Of a stretch of 64,000 nucleotides of DNA, positions 21,439 through 33,609 are shown piece by piece. Under the pieces are notes generated by a model that did not search any database, was not told the origin of the DNA, and saw only the letters and a list, made by a program, of their open reading frames with translations. The DNA is taken from contig JAFJTR010000087.1 in the NCBI GenBank assembly GCA_022559985.1, positions 1 through 64,000 on the forward strand, read 5' to 3'. This stretch comes from Parastagonospora avenae f. sp. tritici 18332-5. Its lineage: Eukaryota; Ascomycota; Dothideomycetes; Pleosporales; Phaeosphaeriaceae. Position 1 is the stretch's first letter; every line of letters starts with the position of its first letter. The position numbers and the translations under genes were made by a program.

Positions 21439-23805
21439 CCCTCCACTCGTCTCGCTCACTTGCGTTTCCTCGATACTCTGCCTTGTTTTTCTCTCTTCTT
21501 TATTCTCTCTTTCTTGCCTCCCAAGTCCGGCCAGTTTTGCTTCCAATTCTTCCTGCCTCGCTTGCATTTTCTGCTCTTCTTCTTGGGTTTTCGCTTCCGC
21601 CGCCGCCGCCGCCGCCGCCGCAGCAGCTTTAGCTGGTTTTTCTCTCTTCTTATCTTCATGCCTCTGGTCGCTCTCAGCTCGCATTGTGATGATGTGATCA
21701 AAATCGATTCCGACCAGCCTGAATGTTGTCCAAACCAGTGTCGCCGTACCAACGATGGTGAGTACTTCTGTGCCGACTGCGAAGGTCAGATCAGTGCCCA
21801 TTGACCTAACATTTGGAAGTGAATTCACTAAAGACACCAGCTAACTTGCCACCATGATAAATCGGGTCCTGTCGTGACTCGCCATTACCGCCGGCCTTCA
21901 TGTAAAGACTTTCGAATCCTTGTATTCTTAATGCAAAAAGTGCTGTAAGGAACGCGGCGCAAATATGATCGTGATAATGGCAAAGCCGACTGCTGCGACA
22001 CTGAGTAGAACGCTCGCGTGTGAGTCCTGCACGCTAGCATGCGAATCCTGGATGCTGACCTATGTCCGCTTTAGGTTCAGCAGATCTTGGACGTTGCTTT
22101 CAATGCGCTCGGCATCCGCATCAATCTTTCGCACTCTCGCCTGGTAACGCGTAAGCATGTTCCGAGCCTGTAATATTGGAGTCCACTCTAGTGGGTGCCA
22201 TTCCGGTTGGGGATTGTCAACCGCCAGCGCGGCTTTTCCATCATTCGCCTGCTGCTGTGATGCAACTTTGGCTGCTCGGTTTCTCTGAAAATTATCGATC
22301 AATTTATCGAGTATTGTTTCCTGTTATTGTAGAATGTACTATATTATGTAGAGCTCACTTCGAAAATCGGACAGATTTTCGTGGAAGCTCTCCTCTTTCT
22401 TGAAAATGATCTCATCTCTTTTGGTTTCTTTGGTGTAATCTTTGACAGCTAACAGGATTGAAACCACTTGACTTTCGAAAAGGTCGAGCTTTGTGGGTAC
22501 CTTCAGCCACTCTTCCAGCACTTGTTCTTCTCCAAACGAGCGGATATACTCTGCTACGATGAGGCCCGTTTGGATTTCTGTATCTACTTTCTCATAAGAC
22601 AAGATCTTCGAGCCGACCTCTTCTACACCTCGTGGTGCAAAACCCCTAAAGCGCTTCGACTGTAGATTGATACCGTGTGCGGATACGATGAAATTGCCGG
22701 TTCTCCATAGCCAGAGTTGTGGCACAACCAGGAGAGGTTTCAGGTGTTCTTCCGCCTTCTCGTATTGTCTGGAGACAACTTGTCCGGCGTTTCGTGTCAT
22801 CAAATCATCCCTTTTAAGATCAGGAAAGTAAGCCTCTTCCAACATGCGCTCAAGATGAACGATTCATTCCGGTGAGTGCTCGCCAGAGGCGGTCGTCGTC
22901 AGTGTGGCGCGATAATCCTCGTAGTCTTTGCGCGCATTAGCGTGTCGTTGGGTCGTGGTGAGCACCAAGGTTGGGAACTGGTGATGTAAGAGTGAAGAGG
23001 TCTTTCCACTTCTCTTGCACTCACTACAATAATACCCTTGTTGGTCTCTCAAGTGTTTGTCCAATAAGACACCTCTCGATAGGTCAGAAGTGGGTCTCCT
23101 GGAGCAACAGGTGCCGCTCCAAAGCACTGCTTGAACCCCGTAGCGGACTGCTCAATAATAGCTCTCAACATGAACTATATGTGTCAAAAAAGCTGCAACT
23201 AGAATACGAGATTCACCTCGAGAACCAAACCCTGAATGCGTTAGTAAGGTTATCATATTCCAGGGTATAAATTGTGTGGCCTACATTCGTAGATGAGACA
23301 TGAAACCATGTCAACTCGTGGATCGCTGTTTTACAATCCTTACACCATTGCCCAATTCTCTGTACTGCAGTCACTGGTTCAAATTCTTTGGTTGTAGCTG
23401 ATATGTCCTGGTCCAAGACTCGGAAGCTTGTATAAAAAACATCACATCTAGCCGGCCCCATGCATGATGTGCTCCGGTCCAGCGGACTTCGAATTTCCTT
23501 GCCATGCTGGTTCAAACGACTTCTCATGTAGGATCGGGAAGCTTCCAGTTTTTCAATCTTCTGAAAACGGTCAGAGGCGTGTGATGAGAACCTAAAGAAA
23601 TCCCGGATCCGAGCAGAAGCTCAAGGCTCTCCAGGAAAGTATATTGTACGATTCGTTCCATCCAGGATATACCCTCTGTCGCCGCTTCGAAGACGTAACG
23701 TATATTCTCCAGGGTATGGTCTTCTTGGAGGATTTTGATTCCTAAACCGAAGGTCTTGTCCATCTCCTTGAAGACATATGATAGCAGGGTCCTACGACCG
23801 AGCAC
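21436..23805 (-). pseudogene. CorA-like transporter pseudogene
   Basis: This aligns along its length with the intact gene at 42452-45089. Shared landmarks are LESLELLLGSG, VAPGDPLLTYREV, FPTLVLTTT, LEEAYFPDL, VVPQLWLWR, LDLFESQVVS, KIDADAERIE-NVQDLLNLKR, DSHASVLLSVAAVGFA and the second membrane helix GTEVLTIVGTATLVW. Inactivating changes are a frame break near 23524, TGA at 23049-23051 inside the exon after LLTYREV, TAG at 22060-22062 right after LNLKRT, and a short deletion in the first membrane helix (after IIFAP). A QDSHASV motif is duplicated, and a GCC run codes for ten alanines near the C-terminus. The original product would have been a two-helix cation channel of the plasma or organelle membrane. 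Confidence 0.85.
21596..21621. repeat. GCC trinucleotide run
   Basis: (CCG)n/(GGC)n run inside the pseudogene tail. In the old reading frame it codes for a stretch of alanines. Confidence 0.85.
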
Positions 23806-24959
23806 ACGCCTTTATCATGCCCGTCTGGCGCCCGACCTGCGAATTCCGCCCCCAAATCCAACCTTTTCAATCCAATTTTGTGGCTGCATGATCCCACCAG
23901 CAGATGCAGGCATAAGAGAGCACAACCAGGATGCAGTATCACTGGCTGGCCGTCAATGGATAAGCGGATTAACCGCCAACCCAGAGTAAAACCGCTCACA
24001 TTGCGAACCAAAAAGCATCGATATGTAAACATTCGGAATTGCTACTACAGGTTACCGGCTACGACGGAAAGTGAACAGAAGTGTGATATACTTACGGGTA
24101 AACAATCACACACAGTGCCACTAAGTCACGCATTTGAAAGAACATACATAGCTTCGGGTGATTAGAAAGGCTGCCTGCTTTTCTACCCCGGTCGCTTCCC
24201 GTAGTAGTTGAGAAACTGTAGTACTGACGTTTTCTGCAACGCGAGTCCCTGAATTCTGTAAAAGCGTAGCCACAGATAGCAATCAATCCCTAAAATAGCT
24301 TACAACGGCGATCGAGGGACTTTGAGTCGCAGAAAAATCTTCATCGATACAGTGTTTACACCTGATATGTTGTTCAAAGTGAAAAGCGGCATATGCTAAT
24401 GTTATCTCATAGGATGTACATTCTCTGTACCATATTTTTTTCAGTGCACGCAGCGTAGCGAGTATCGATTTCGAACGCACCAATGCGATGCACCTCTTCA
24501 CATAACACATGCGCTACGTTACTGTTCGCATGCTCAGCATGCTTTCATCACGTAACACAACCACAACCGCGAGCATTACGCAAAAGGCAGATGATCAGCG
24601 GCGAGGAAACATTGGCCAGGATCTTACCATCGCATCCGGGCACCTAGCCATGCAGCTTGTAGCATTAGGCATTGAGCTACGCAATCCTCCACTGCACCCC
24701 AGTCGCTTTGCTGCTTGGCAGCACAAAGCAGCATTGACGTGACAATGAGACAGTGGTACCATGCTTGAAACACAATGATCACGGCTTCGATCCATTACTT
24801 GAAGGTAAGTGATGACTCAATGATTATGTGATACACTGCGTAAGAGACATTAAATACATCTTCGCGCAATGCATCCACTACAACCACATTCCATCAAGGC
24901 TACGCCTCAACCATCACCCAATCCTCCAGACTCTGCACAGGCACGGGCTTCGAGGCATC
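23806..24959. other. Intergenic, no gene recognised
   Basis: The right part may include the eroded N-terminus of the CorA-like pseudogene. The rest shows only short unrelated frames. The 3' UTR of MKT1 lies at the right end. Confidence 0.45.
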
Positions 24960-27356
24960 CTATCGCCTCGCAGCCAACCACTCATTCGTCTCTGTCCAGA
25001 ACTTCTTGTTCGACTCGGGAATCGCACTGCCTCCGTTCTTCACGCCCTCGTAGATGGCATCCCACAGCTCGAATGCTTTGGTCAGGTCGCCCTTGAAGTC
25101 GATGGATTGCGGAAAGTAGCGCGTTGAAGCGGTTTCGAGGACGCGGGCCTTTGTGTCTGGGGCGGTGGGGTTTGCGTCGTTGCTCAGGAGTTCGTCGAGG
25201 TAGGACTTGACGGCGATGCTAAGAGCGCAATTGTTGGGGAGGAGGAAAGGAAGTCTGTGTTATGTTAGTTTAGCTTGCGGGAGAATAGATAGAAGACATA
25301 CTTCGCGGCGATTTGCGAGAGGTTGACTGCAGATCGATTGCAGCAGCCTGTCAAGAACATGTGCGTTGAAGCGACCTCGACGAGATCGCGGAGAGTTTGT
25401 CGTACCGTGTTTATGATGGAGTTGTAGCCGAGCAAATGCTGGCTTAGTGGTCCGGTGAAGCCGATCGGCCTATGTCTCAGCTCACCCAGACCAGCGACTC
25501 TCGACACGAGCATGTTGTATTGTTGATCTTTCGCTATGTGGATGTTAGCATCGTGAAATTCCCAGGAGCAGATGAAGACGTACTACTACCACGCATGGGT
25601 GCGCCATTGTAGGTCGGGAACATGTTGATCTCTGCGTTAAGGGTACTCATGCGCAACAATTCGACAGCTACAACGGCGGCATCTTCCAACTCCGGCTTCC
25701 CCTTCAAACCAGAGATGGCGGCCACAAGAACCTTACCCCATGCTGTGAGGTTGTGCTTTGCGTCGACGTACTCGCGCAGAGCAAGGAACCGCCATATCGA
25801 GTTGTATAGAATCTCATCTGTTGTCGATAGTGGACTAGCTGGGTTCTTCTTCGATACCGTTTTCGCAGCAAAATCAGCGTTTTGTAGCGAAAGAACGGCA
25901 GTACCCAAATGACCAAATCCGTCTTGTTTCGAGACAGCCTCCTTCAGAGTTGCCTCTTTGACATTCCAAGTGTCGACAATCGCAAGGTTGTCTTGAGTCC
26001 CCACCACGCGGATTTCCTGCGGCGCTGCTGTAGGGTCCGAGAACCAGCACCTCTGCTCCAGATTCTTATGCCGGTACCAGTTGTGCAGCGAACTCGAAAG
26101 CAGATTGATCGCCGATGTCCGCAGTGGTGTGAGTTTAGAGCTCACCAAGGTCCTATACTCTGGTGAGTCGCCTCCGTCCATTGGTGGGACATCGAAAATG
26201 TGACACGTCGTGCGCCATTGGAGCACTCGTGCGTTGATCAAGCCTGCTGAGAGATAGTGGTAGACCTCGTCCGGCAGCCTTGACTGCAGGTAATTGACCG
26301 CATCGTTGGGCATGCTGCTCGTGTCCAGAGGTTCGATCTTGCCCTCGATTGTGTAGATTGGATGATTCCTGACTGCAGAGCGCGCCTTTTGGTATCGATC
26401 TACATACTCCATCTGCTTGAAGCGCGGATCGTCGTGGTTGTTGATGACGACCGAGTGGCCCGACTTGCCGTTGCTCATGCTCATAATCATCTTGATAGCG
26501 CCGTGTGGTTTCAGGAGGTCTGTCCTATTCGGCGAGTTGAGATTCGGTAGCGTGGGAAGAAAAGGTGTGCCAGCGAGTATGAGGGCATCCACGAAAATGT
26601 CCTCTGTGACGGCGCCATTGTTGGCAAACCTTTCAAGATCACTGATGCATTTTGACCGCTTTGTCCAACGGAATTGCTTCTCCTCAAAGTCCCATGATGT
26701 GATAATCTTGTCGCATTCAAAGAGCAGGATGTCGGAGGAACCTGAGATGGCCGCGCAGAAGCCAGTGCGCTCCATGTATGCCAGCTATGTATTGTCAGTC
26801 TTCCGAAGTTCGCATGGCCGTGTTGAATGTACCTGGGCCCATGCGCTGTAGGGTGCGACGGTAAAGCGGATCTCGTGTTTGGTGAGGATGGCCTGCAGCG
26901 CGGGGAAGAGGTCTTCGGCTGTGACATATGCTGCGAATAATTAGCGAATGCTGCAGAGTACTTCTTAGGCTCTATCTCACCTGATTCGCCGAACTTGGAC
27001 ACTGAGGCTTCCGCCTGGTGAGTGTCGTACAGATTCCATGCATTGGCGTTAACTAATGCCTCATCTTGCTTTTGTCGGAACGGCTCGTCCTGCTTGGTGA
27101 TGTCCAGCCCGCTGAAGACGAACCATGGCTCTATGCCTTCCCTCTTGAATGCCTCCAGATCCTCCTCAATATGTTGTTGCAGCGCCAGCGGAAGGCCTCC
27201 GAGCGCAGGTACGAGCGGCTCTTTTGCGCGGGGAGAGTTCAGGATGCGATTGGTGAGGTAATCGGCGGCTTCTACTCCTACGCGGCATCCAGAAAGCTCC
27301 TGCAGCTCGGAGAGCTCGCCAATGTTGGCGTTCCACTGCTCAAAGTCGCGAATCAT
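24960..27356 (-). CDS. MKT1: Post-transcriptional regulator Mkt1, XPG-like
   Basis: Five exons: 27356-26981, 26930-26833, 26784-25584, 25533-25302, 25254-24960; 733 residues. Introns are 47-50 nt. The start MIRDFEQWNANIGEL was chosen because the frame continues upstream to 27626 only through proline-rich, unconserved-looking sequence. The N-terminal third is an XPG/FEN1-like fold: GCRVGVEAADYL, EPWFVFSGLD, then an I-domain ending CAAISGSSDILLFEC. The middle and C-terminal parts (for example LINARVLQWRT, FNAEINMFPTYNGAP-type and GYNSIINTVRQTL) match Mkt1 N and C domains. Yeast Mkt1 acts with Pbp1 on mRNAs in the cytoplasm (established). The catalytic acidic residues of true nucleases appear incomplete, as usual for the family. 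It shares a 529-bp divergent promoter with the oxygenase gene. Confidence 0.92.
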
Positions 27357-27885
27357 GCTGAGCCTCGCGTGCGCGTGTTCGAGTGCGGGCGTCGGGAAAT
27401 CGGGTCTCGGGGTAAGAATGTTCGGGCAAGGCGTTTTATTGTGGTGGTGTGTTCGAAGATGTCGTGGCTGCAGGTAGCTGAAGGACGGCTGTTTTGTCTC
27501 ACTGCGGGGAATATCGAGAAGTTGGAAGTTTGGGGAATTGGAGCTTCCTCCGACACCAAACTCGGTCTTGGCACCCGTAACGGTCCCGTTCGATCTTACC
27601 GCTTTCGCCACTAGCTCCAGGTACAAACAAAGAAGGACCGGTGCATGTAGCCGCGCAAGAACATCTAATCATGGACGTGACCTATATCGATATCAATCAA
27701 AAGAAACAGTCCTCATCAGACCAGGTGAAGTTAGATCCAGGATTACATATTGAATCAGCAAACATGTTATCACAACTCACCCCGCTTATCTCTAGAAATC
27801 ACAATCAAACCTCTGCCATCGTCTTTCTTTCCACATCCTACATCTCTCTCATTGTCATCCTCTCACCCCATCTCACCCCTCAAAA
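27357..27885. promoter_or_regulatory. Shared divergent promoter, MKT1 and 2OG oxygenase
   Basis: 529 bp lie between two start codons facing away from each other. The right part (27800-27885) is a C/T-rich stretch next to the oxygenase ATG, typical of fungal core promoters. No specific operator was identified. Confidence 0.5.
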
Positions 27886-28924
27886 ATGTCCCAATCCACC
27901 CTCCCCATAATCGACATCTCCACCCACTCCCCAGCCATCGCCCAAGAAGTCCTCTCCGCCGCCTCAACCCACGGCTTCCTCTTCATCAAAAACGATGCCA
28001 AAACCATCCCCCAGCGGGACATCGACGAAATGTTCGCTCTCGTGCGTCCCTTTTCCTCCCCCCCACTAAACCCTTTCCTAAACTCCCAAGTCAAAATCCT
28101 TCTTCTCCACCCCGCTCCCCCAAAAATCTTCCTTCGCAATCCACACCCCCTCCGCCGGCGGCCCCAACCGCGGCTGGGTGCGCATGTCCGGCGAAGCGCT
28201 CGACGCTTCGAATTCCGACCCCAAGGAAGCGTTTAACATCGGGCCGCCGTATCCATCCTTGCAGCCCTTACCAGCCCCATTATGCGCGCACACGGAGCTA
28301 ATAACACGTTTCCAAAAATCGTGCCACGCGCTGTGTGTGTCGATTCTAAGTCTGCTCGGCACTGCGCTGGATGTGGAGGAGGAAGGTTACTTCGTGAAGA
28401 GACATGAAGAGACTGGCAAGAGCGGGACGATTTTCCGCATGTTGTATTATCCCAAGACGGACTCTACATCACCGACGTCGATTCGCGCGGGCGCACATTC
28501 GGATTACGGGAGTTTGACGCTGTTATTTCGCTTGCCGGGGCAAGCTGGACTTGAACTGCTCACACCCACGGGGTGGACTAGGGTGCCTGTTGATCCATCC
28601 CCATCACCATCATCCTCGCCGCCGATTCTAGTGAATATCGGGGATTTGCTGTGTTACTGGACGAATGGGATGCTCAAGTCGACGGTGCACAGAGTGACGT
28701 TTGGAGGCGGGGAGGAGAGGTATAGTATCGCGTATTTTTGCCATCCCGGGGATGAAGTGAGATTGGAAGGGGTGCAGAGCAAGTTTATCAAGGCGTTTGG
28801 GGATAAAGGGCGTGAGGAATTGGAGGCACAAAGGGAGAGGTTGGGGATTGAACCGGGAGATGAGGGGGTTATCACTGCGAAGGAGCATTTGGAGAGGAGG
28901 TTGAAGGTTACTTATGGATTGTGA
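27886..28924 (+). CDS. 2-oxoglutarate/Fe(II) dioxygenase, IPNS-like
   Basis: Two exons, 27886-28041 and 28091-28924, 49-nt intron, 329 residues. The N-terminus (MSQSTLPIIDIS, then THGFLFIKND) is the non-haem dioxygenase N domain. The 2OG-FeII domain carries the facial triad as H-S-D in GAHSDYGSLTLLF and H in STVHRV, and the 2OG-binding Arg in ERYSIAYF. Length is normal for the isopenicillin N synthase/gibberellin oxidase superfamily, whose fungal members hydroxylate or desaturate small molecules. The substrate cannot be read from sequence. It is tail to tail with DPB11, with 162 bp between stops. There is a low-complexity Ser/Pro insert (around PSPSPSSSPP) in a loop. Confidence 0.92.
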
Positions 28925-29086
28925 TTTATGAGAAGAGCGGGAGAGGTTTGATGGTGTAGCGTATTGTGGAATATGGACGCCAGTATAATGCCGTGTATGG
29001 ATGACAAGACGCCGTGTGTTATGCCGTGATGCTCGCTATGCAGAATGGACTCTCATGCAAAAAGACACTCCCACACTAAATAGCAC

Positions 29087-31853
29087 TTAAAATCCCTTCT
29101 CTCGTCTCTTCCTCGGCACTCTCCCGCCCGCGTTTTCGCTCGCGACGTCTCGTACGACACCAATACCTTCAACTCTCACACTCGTTTCTGTCACTTTACC
29201 ACCTAGTCGCTTGATCATCTGCTCCCTCGCTTTCGCTGCGCCGGGTGAGTCCCAGCCTAATTCTTGGCTCGGCTGATATTCCTGTGCCTGCTCTTTATCA
29301 TCGTCGCCGTCGAGATTGAGCTGCCCAGAGCTATCAGCAGTAGAGTCATTCGAGCGTGTCGAGGTCGCGCGACCGAGTTGTCTGCGTCCTCTTCGACGGG
29401 TCAGAGCATTGGCTTCAGCCGGTGAAGGCAGTGGTTTACGATTCGCACGCAATTGCGCTAAAATGTCAGAATAATCCTTTTCCTCTGGGGGTTCTTCTTG
29501 TGGTGGTGGGGCTGCAGGCCCAGTATCTGCAGGGATGACAGAGTCGGGTGTTGGCTCTTTCGTCGCTCTAGTCTTGCGCTGGGCAACTGGCCTTATCAGT
29601 GACTCGGCAGAAGAACTACGCTGTCTTGATGCAGATTTTGAATCGATTGAAGTGGTCGATGGACGCCGAGACGAGTTTGCACTGATGTCTCGCAAGGGCA
29701 TTGAAGCCGGGCCATCGAGGCCAGGTATCAAAGCTTCCTCATCATGATTTTCATGGCTAGGATGAATGCCGGGACTCGTTATTGGATCATTTATTGATGC
29801 AGGTGTTGGGCCCACAGGAACAGCGAGATCGAGAGCTCGAGGCTTCTGTGGACCCCTGGGGTTTTTGCCCTTCTTTGCAGCCTGCGCTTTCTTCTGCTGA
29901 AGCTCAAAGCTCTCTGCCGTAGACAACCTCGCCGTAGCCACTTCAGTTGATGCCTGAGGTTTCACCTTCGGCTTGTGTGGCTGAGGCGGCGCCAATGTGT
30001 TGAGCTGATACTTTCCAAACTGTTGCAGCTGACCATATCGCAGACAGTCCCACAGCCATGTCGCGTGGACAGCTGGGATGTGCCGATCAGTAGCAAATTT
30101 GAGTTTCTGCACATTTGGTTCCAGGGTATTGCAGACGATCACTGAGGTCTTGGCAGAAAGCTGTTCATCATATGTTGCTCCTAGCGAATGTTAGACTAGC
30201 GGGTACACGCGGAGTTAGTGTCTTACCCATGAAAGCAACAACTTTTGTCACATGGAGAAGCTCGATGCCGACGAAAGCGGTGGAGTTGATCGTGAGCCCG
30301 GCGAACCCTGTCGAAGTCAGCGTTATTGGATCGCAAAACCTTCATCGCTAGCACTCACCGCTAATGCTGTGCTTATCGAATGGCCTACTGAGAACGTCGT
30401 CTGCGGGGTCGACTAGTCGCTTCCCGTAAAGACATCGCTCCACCCACCAATTAGTGACTAGGTTCAGCATCGATCCGGCTCGTTCCGGAAGGGACGTGAG
30501 GTCGACTTGAGCGTCATGCGGAACCACAAGAAAACCGCTTGTGAGGTCATCCAGGGGAAAAGCGTTGAGTTCGGAACTTTGGGGAACACGAGCGCCCTTG
30601 TTTTGCAAATGTTGCCGCAGAATGTTGGTCTACCGAGCTGTCAGAAAATTCCAGGCTCTGTTTGTGACACAAATACCTTTTCTTCATCGAAGCCATGGGG
30701 AAAGACAACGCGGCCTGCAAAAACACCTTGGGCGATATCGTTGTGTGATTGTCGGGATGGTAATGCGACTAAGTGAGGATCGTTTGCAGGGTCTGCATCG
30801 GCGTGTGCATCATTTTCAGGGATCGTGGAATTGTGCGGATGCATTGCGGGCGTATGCTCTCGTGGTGTGTCCTGCTTATCCAGGTCTTCCGTCCAATCAT
30901 CTCCATTGTCTTGCTGTCTTTCTGTGGTTGCTGCAGTAATGCCCGCCCACAGCTCCGCGCTCTGACTACCCAGTTTTGTACTGGCAGAGCGTCGAAGTTT
31001 TCTTCGGAACGGATTGAGGGCCTGGCTAGGTTCTGCTTCTCTTGCGCGCTTCGCACTCGCAGGCGCAGGCGAGAACTCTCTGCGGTCCCAAGCACCCTTG
31101 CCTCTCTCTTCGACTGGTATGGTTGGATGGTAGCAAGCCTCGTCGAGTACCATGCCGCGCTCAAGACTCTGCTCGAACCATTCCAGCGAGACGATTTTCA
31201 TTCTCCAGTTGACTGCGTGCTCATACTTCTTGCCCGTGGGGGTGGCTGCGATGAGATGGGTGACGGCCTTGGTGAGATCGCCATGGTACTCGGCTCCGTT
31301 CTTGTCCACCGTCTCCTGGATGTATCGTCGCTGTTCGGCTGCGCCTTGTCAGCATTGTGCCATGGACTCGTGGTGCTTTCCTCACGATTTTCGAATCCCG
31401 TCAGACAGATCTTCAGCCCGAAGAATGTCGGTACCCGATGCTCCGCCTCCAGTGCAGCTACGTCCAAGTCATCGTGACCTTCGAGCCAGACCTCCCGCAT
31501 GGCCTCAAGCCACGCGGGCGAGAGCACTTTGACATCTTCTCTAGCTCTGGCGACATAGCGATATTTGTTGCTGTCGATGCTGCCGACGATGAGGTGGGTT
31601 ACGTCTGAGGTGAGGTCGAGCTTGATAGTTGCGCCCAGGTCTGCGCCAATGTTGCCCAGGTTTGTCTGGTGGTTGTGTTAGACCTAGTGTGTATATCCGT
31701 ATGGCTAAGCACTTACGCGCTGCTCGGGGGCAATCGAGGTGCAGCACAGGATGGCACCGCTCAGGGGCTTGTTGCTTGTCCCTAATTCATATGAGTCAAC
31801 AGATCTTTCGCAACACCTGGAGACATACGGTATCCCCCATCTAGTGATTCCAT
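29087..31853 (-). CDS. DPB11: BRCT protein Dpb11/Rad4 (TopBP1 homologue)
   Basis: Seven exons: 31853-31829, 31781-31717, 31665-31386, 31338-30677, 30629-30359, 30307-30227, 30180-29087; 825 residues. The first exon codes for only eight residues (25 nt), and the splice junctions keep frame throughout. Four BRCT repeats are visible: residues ~12-100 (KPLSGAILCCTSIAP, VLSPAWLEAM), ~115-205 (FFGLKICLTGFEN, IVSLEWFEQSL), ~325-430 (FAGRVVFPHGFDE, NWWVERCLYG) and ~432-520 (AVHATWLWDCL). A long basic, Ser/Pro-rich C-tail ends in PRKRREKGF. Family members (Dpb11, Rad4/Cut5, TopBP1) bridge phosphorylated Sld3/Sld2 for replication initiation and activate Mec1/ATR checkpoint signalling in the nucleus. 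Order and number of BRCTs fit this, not Crb2 or Rev1. Confidence 0.92.
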
Positions 31854-33609
31854 AGCGGATGTTGCCGCACGCAAAAGTCGCGATGGTTGTGTGCAGACCT
31901 GGGACGCGACGAGCTAAGGCGCGTTGCGGGGAAAGCGCGGGTGGAGCGAAGTCACGTGCCTGAAGCCACACCCGATCGCCTCACATCATGGTTGGACTTT
32001 TCGGCGCGATCGTTCCCTGACGATCTACAAAGGCCCGAGTGGTTACGTCGCTACGTCGCTACGTCGCTACGACAATTTCTGCTGCCCTATGCCGAGGTCA
32101 GACCGACCGTGATTGCGTGCGCTATGGGAATAAGGACTACAATGACTATGACGAGTATGACGGCCTCTAATCTCTCGGACTCAGATGTGAGCTGGCATCG
32201 GCTCATGTGCCTGCCGACACCGCAACGTGCGGCGATCACGCAGCAATCCTTCTCCAGACCTCCAAATTGAGCACCCCGGACGCGGATCACTACGCAATCG
32301 GGAACTACATTTTTTTGTTTTGATCCCAAGCAGGCATCGTCACATCCGTCCGCGCTACCTGCCAGTCTGCCAACCTGCACGAAGAAACTAGTCCCGCACC
32401 ATGCTGCAGATTGGGCTGCATGCTCACAAACAGGAAACACCTCACTTGAGCGCACATGGATGCAGCTGGAAACTCGGTGCATGGGCGCGGTGAGAGGTGA
32501 CTTGTCTCGAGATGAGTCGCTGACCACGTCTCGACTTGTCACCATTGCGCGCCGTGAGGCTTAGGCGTCTTGTCTAGTATGAGCTGTTGCTGTCCGCGCA
32601 AGCTGGCCGGAGCGCTGCGCAAGTACCTTGCCGAACCAGCCGTGGATGCGGTCGCTAGACTGCTCCAGGCTACGGCGCTGCGAAGCCCTGCAGAGATTCC
32701 AGTCCTTGATCGAGCTTTGGTGCACGAGATGATGTAATGCATCCGACCTTCCCTCTCGTCGAGCACGCTTAGGAAAGAACCTCTGCTATGGCCGGCGCGG
32801 AGCCTATGCCCGAGAAAGCCCCTCAACACCTCAGAGTTCAGTCTTTGTCACTATTGTTGACGCACCATTATTAATGTGCGCTCGCGACTGACGCTGCCAT
32901 TACTGAAGCACCCACACGCGGCCGCTGCGCTAGCTATTGCAAACCATCTGCCCGAATCGCACGTTACCGCTGCGAACCCCGCTGAAACATTACAACCACA
33001 CCCGACTCCGCGTCATCCGCCCACTCCCTGCAAATCACCAACGGCCAGCCTTCGCGCTCGCCCTGTCTTGGTCTGACATTCGGCTTCGTGACATGCCTGT
33101 CTGCTAGCCTGGGCCCAGGTCAAAACTACCGTGGTCCCTGCTATTCGTCTGTTGTCACAACCTGACTGAGCCCTCTTCACCCACGCCAGCGCATTTGCGT
33201 TTCCAGCAGGGAAATTCCCGTGCACATCCGATCCAGCGGCACCCTGACCGCTCCACAAGACTACCTTCGACAGCTGTCGCCGATCACACATTTGACCTCT
33301 ACTATGCCCTGCACACCATTTTGATACCCTCTTGACCTGTGAGTCCCTGTCTCATTTCCTCTTCACCGCGTTTGGGCCTTTGTCTTGCATACCCCCAACA
33401 TATACGTGCCCCTTCCTAAAGCATCGACCAGGGACATGGTTATGCTACTGTAACCAGCGTCCCCTTTGTACCCCTCTCATGACTCTCCAGAGTCGCACAA
33501 GCCCGTAGTTTAATTCGTGCACACCTTCGCTTCGTTATAAGTCTCCAAGCCGCCGCATGTCGAGCATTGCACACCCTGCCATTGACCCCAACTGACGCCG
33601 CTGTTCGCT
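31854..33609. other. Intergenic, DPB11 to arrestin
   Basis: No gene. It holds promoters for two divergent genes and probably a long 5' leader of the arrestin gene (C/T-rich from ~33300). A short 8-bp repeat lies at 32044-32071. Confidence 0.5.
32044..32071. repeat. 8-bp microsatellite (TACGTCGC)
   Basis: About 3.5 perfect copies of TACGTCGC. Confidence 0.9.

Noticed and set aside
21460..21804. Plus-strand frames over the GCC run
   Set aside because: Poly-Arg/poly-Ala frames arise from the trinucleotide run; the region aligns to the CorA-like C-terminus on the minus strand.
27357..27626. N-terminal extension of Mkt1 to 27626
   Set aside because: The extra 90 residues are proline/histidine-rich with no family similarity and would consume most of the divergent promoter. 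The conserved part begins at MIRDFEQW.
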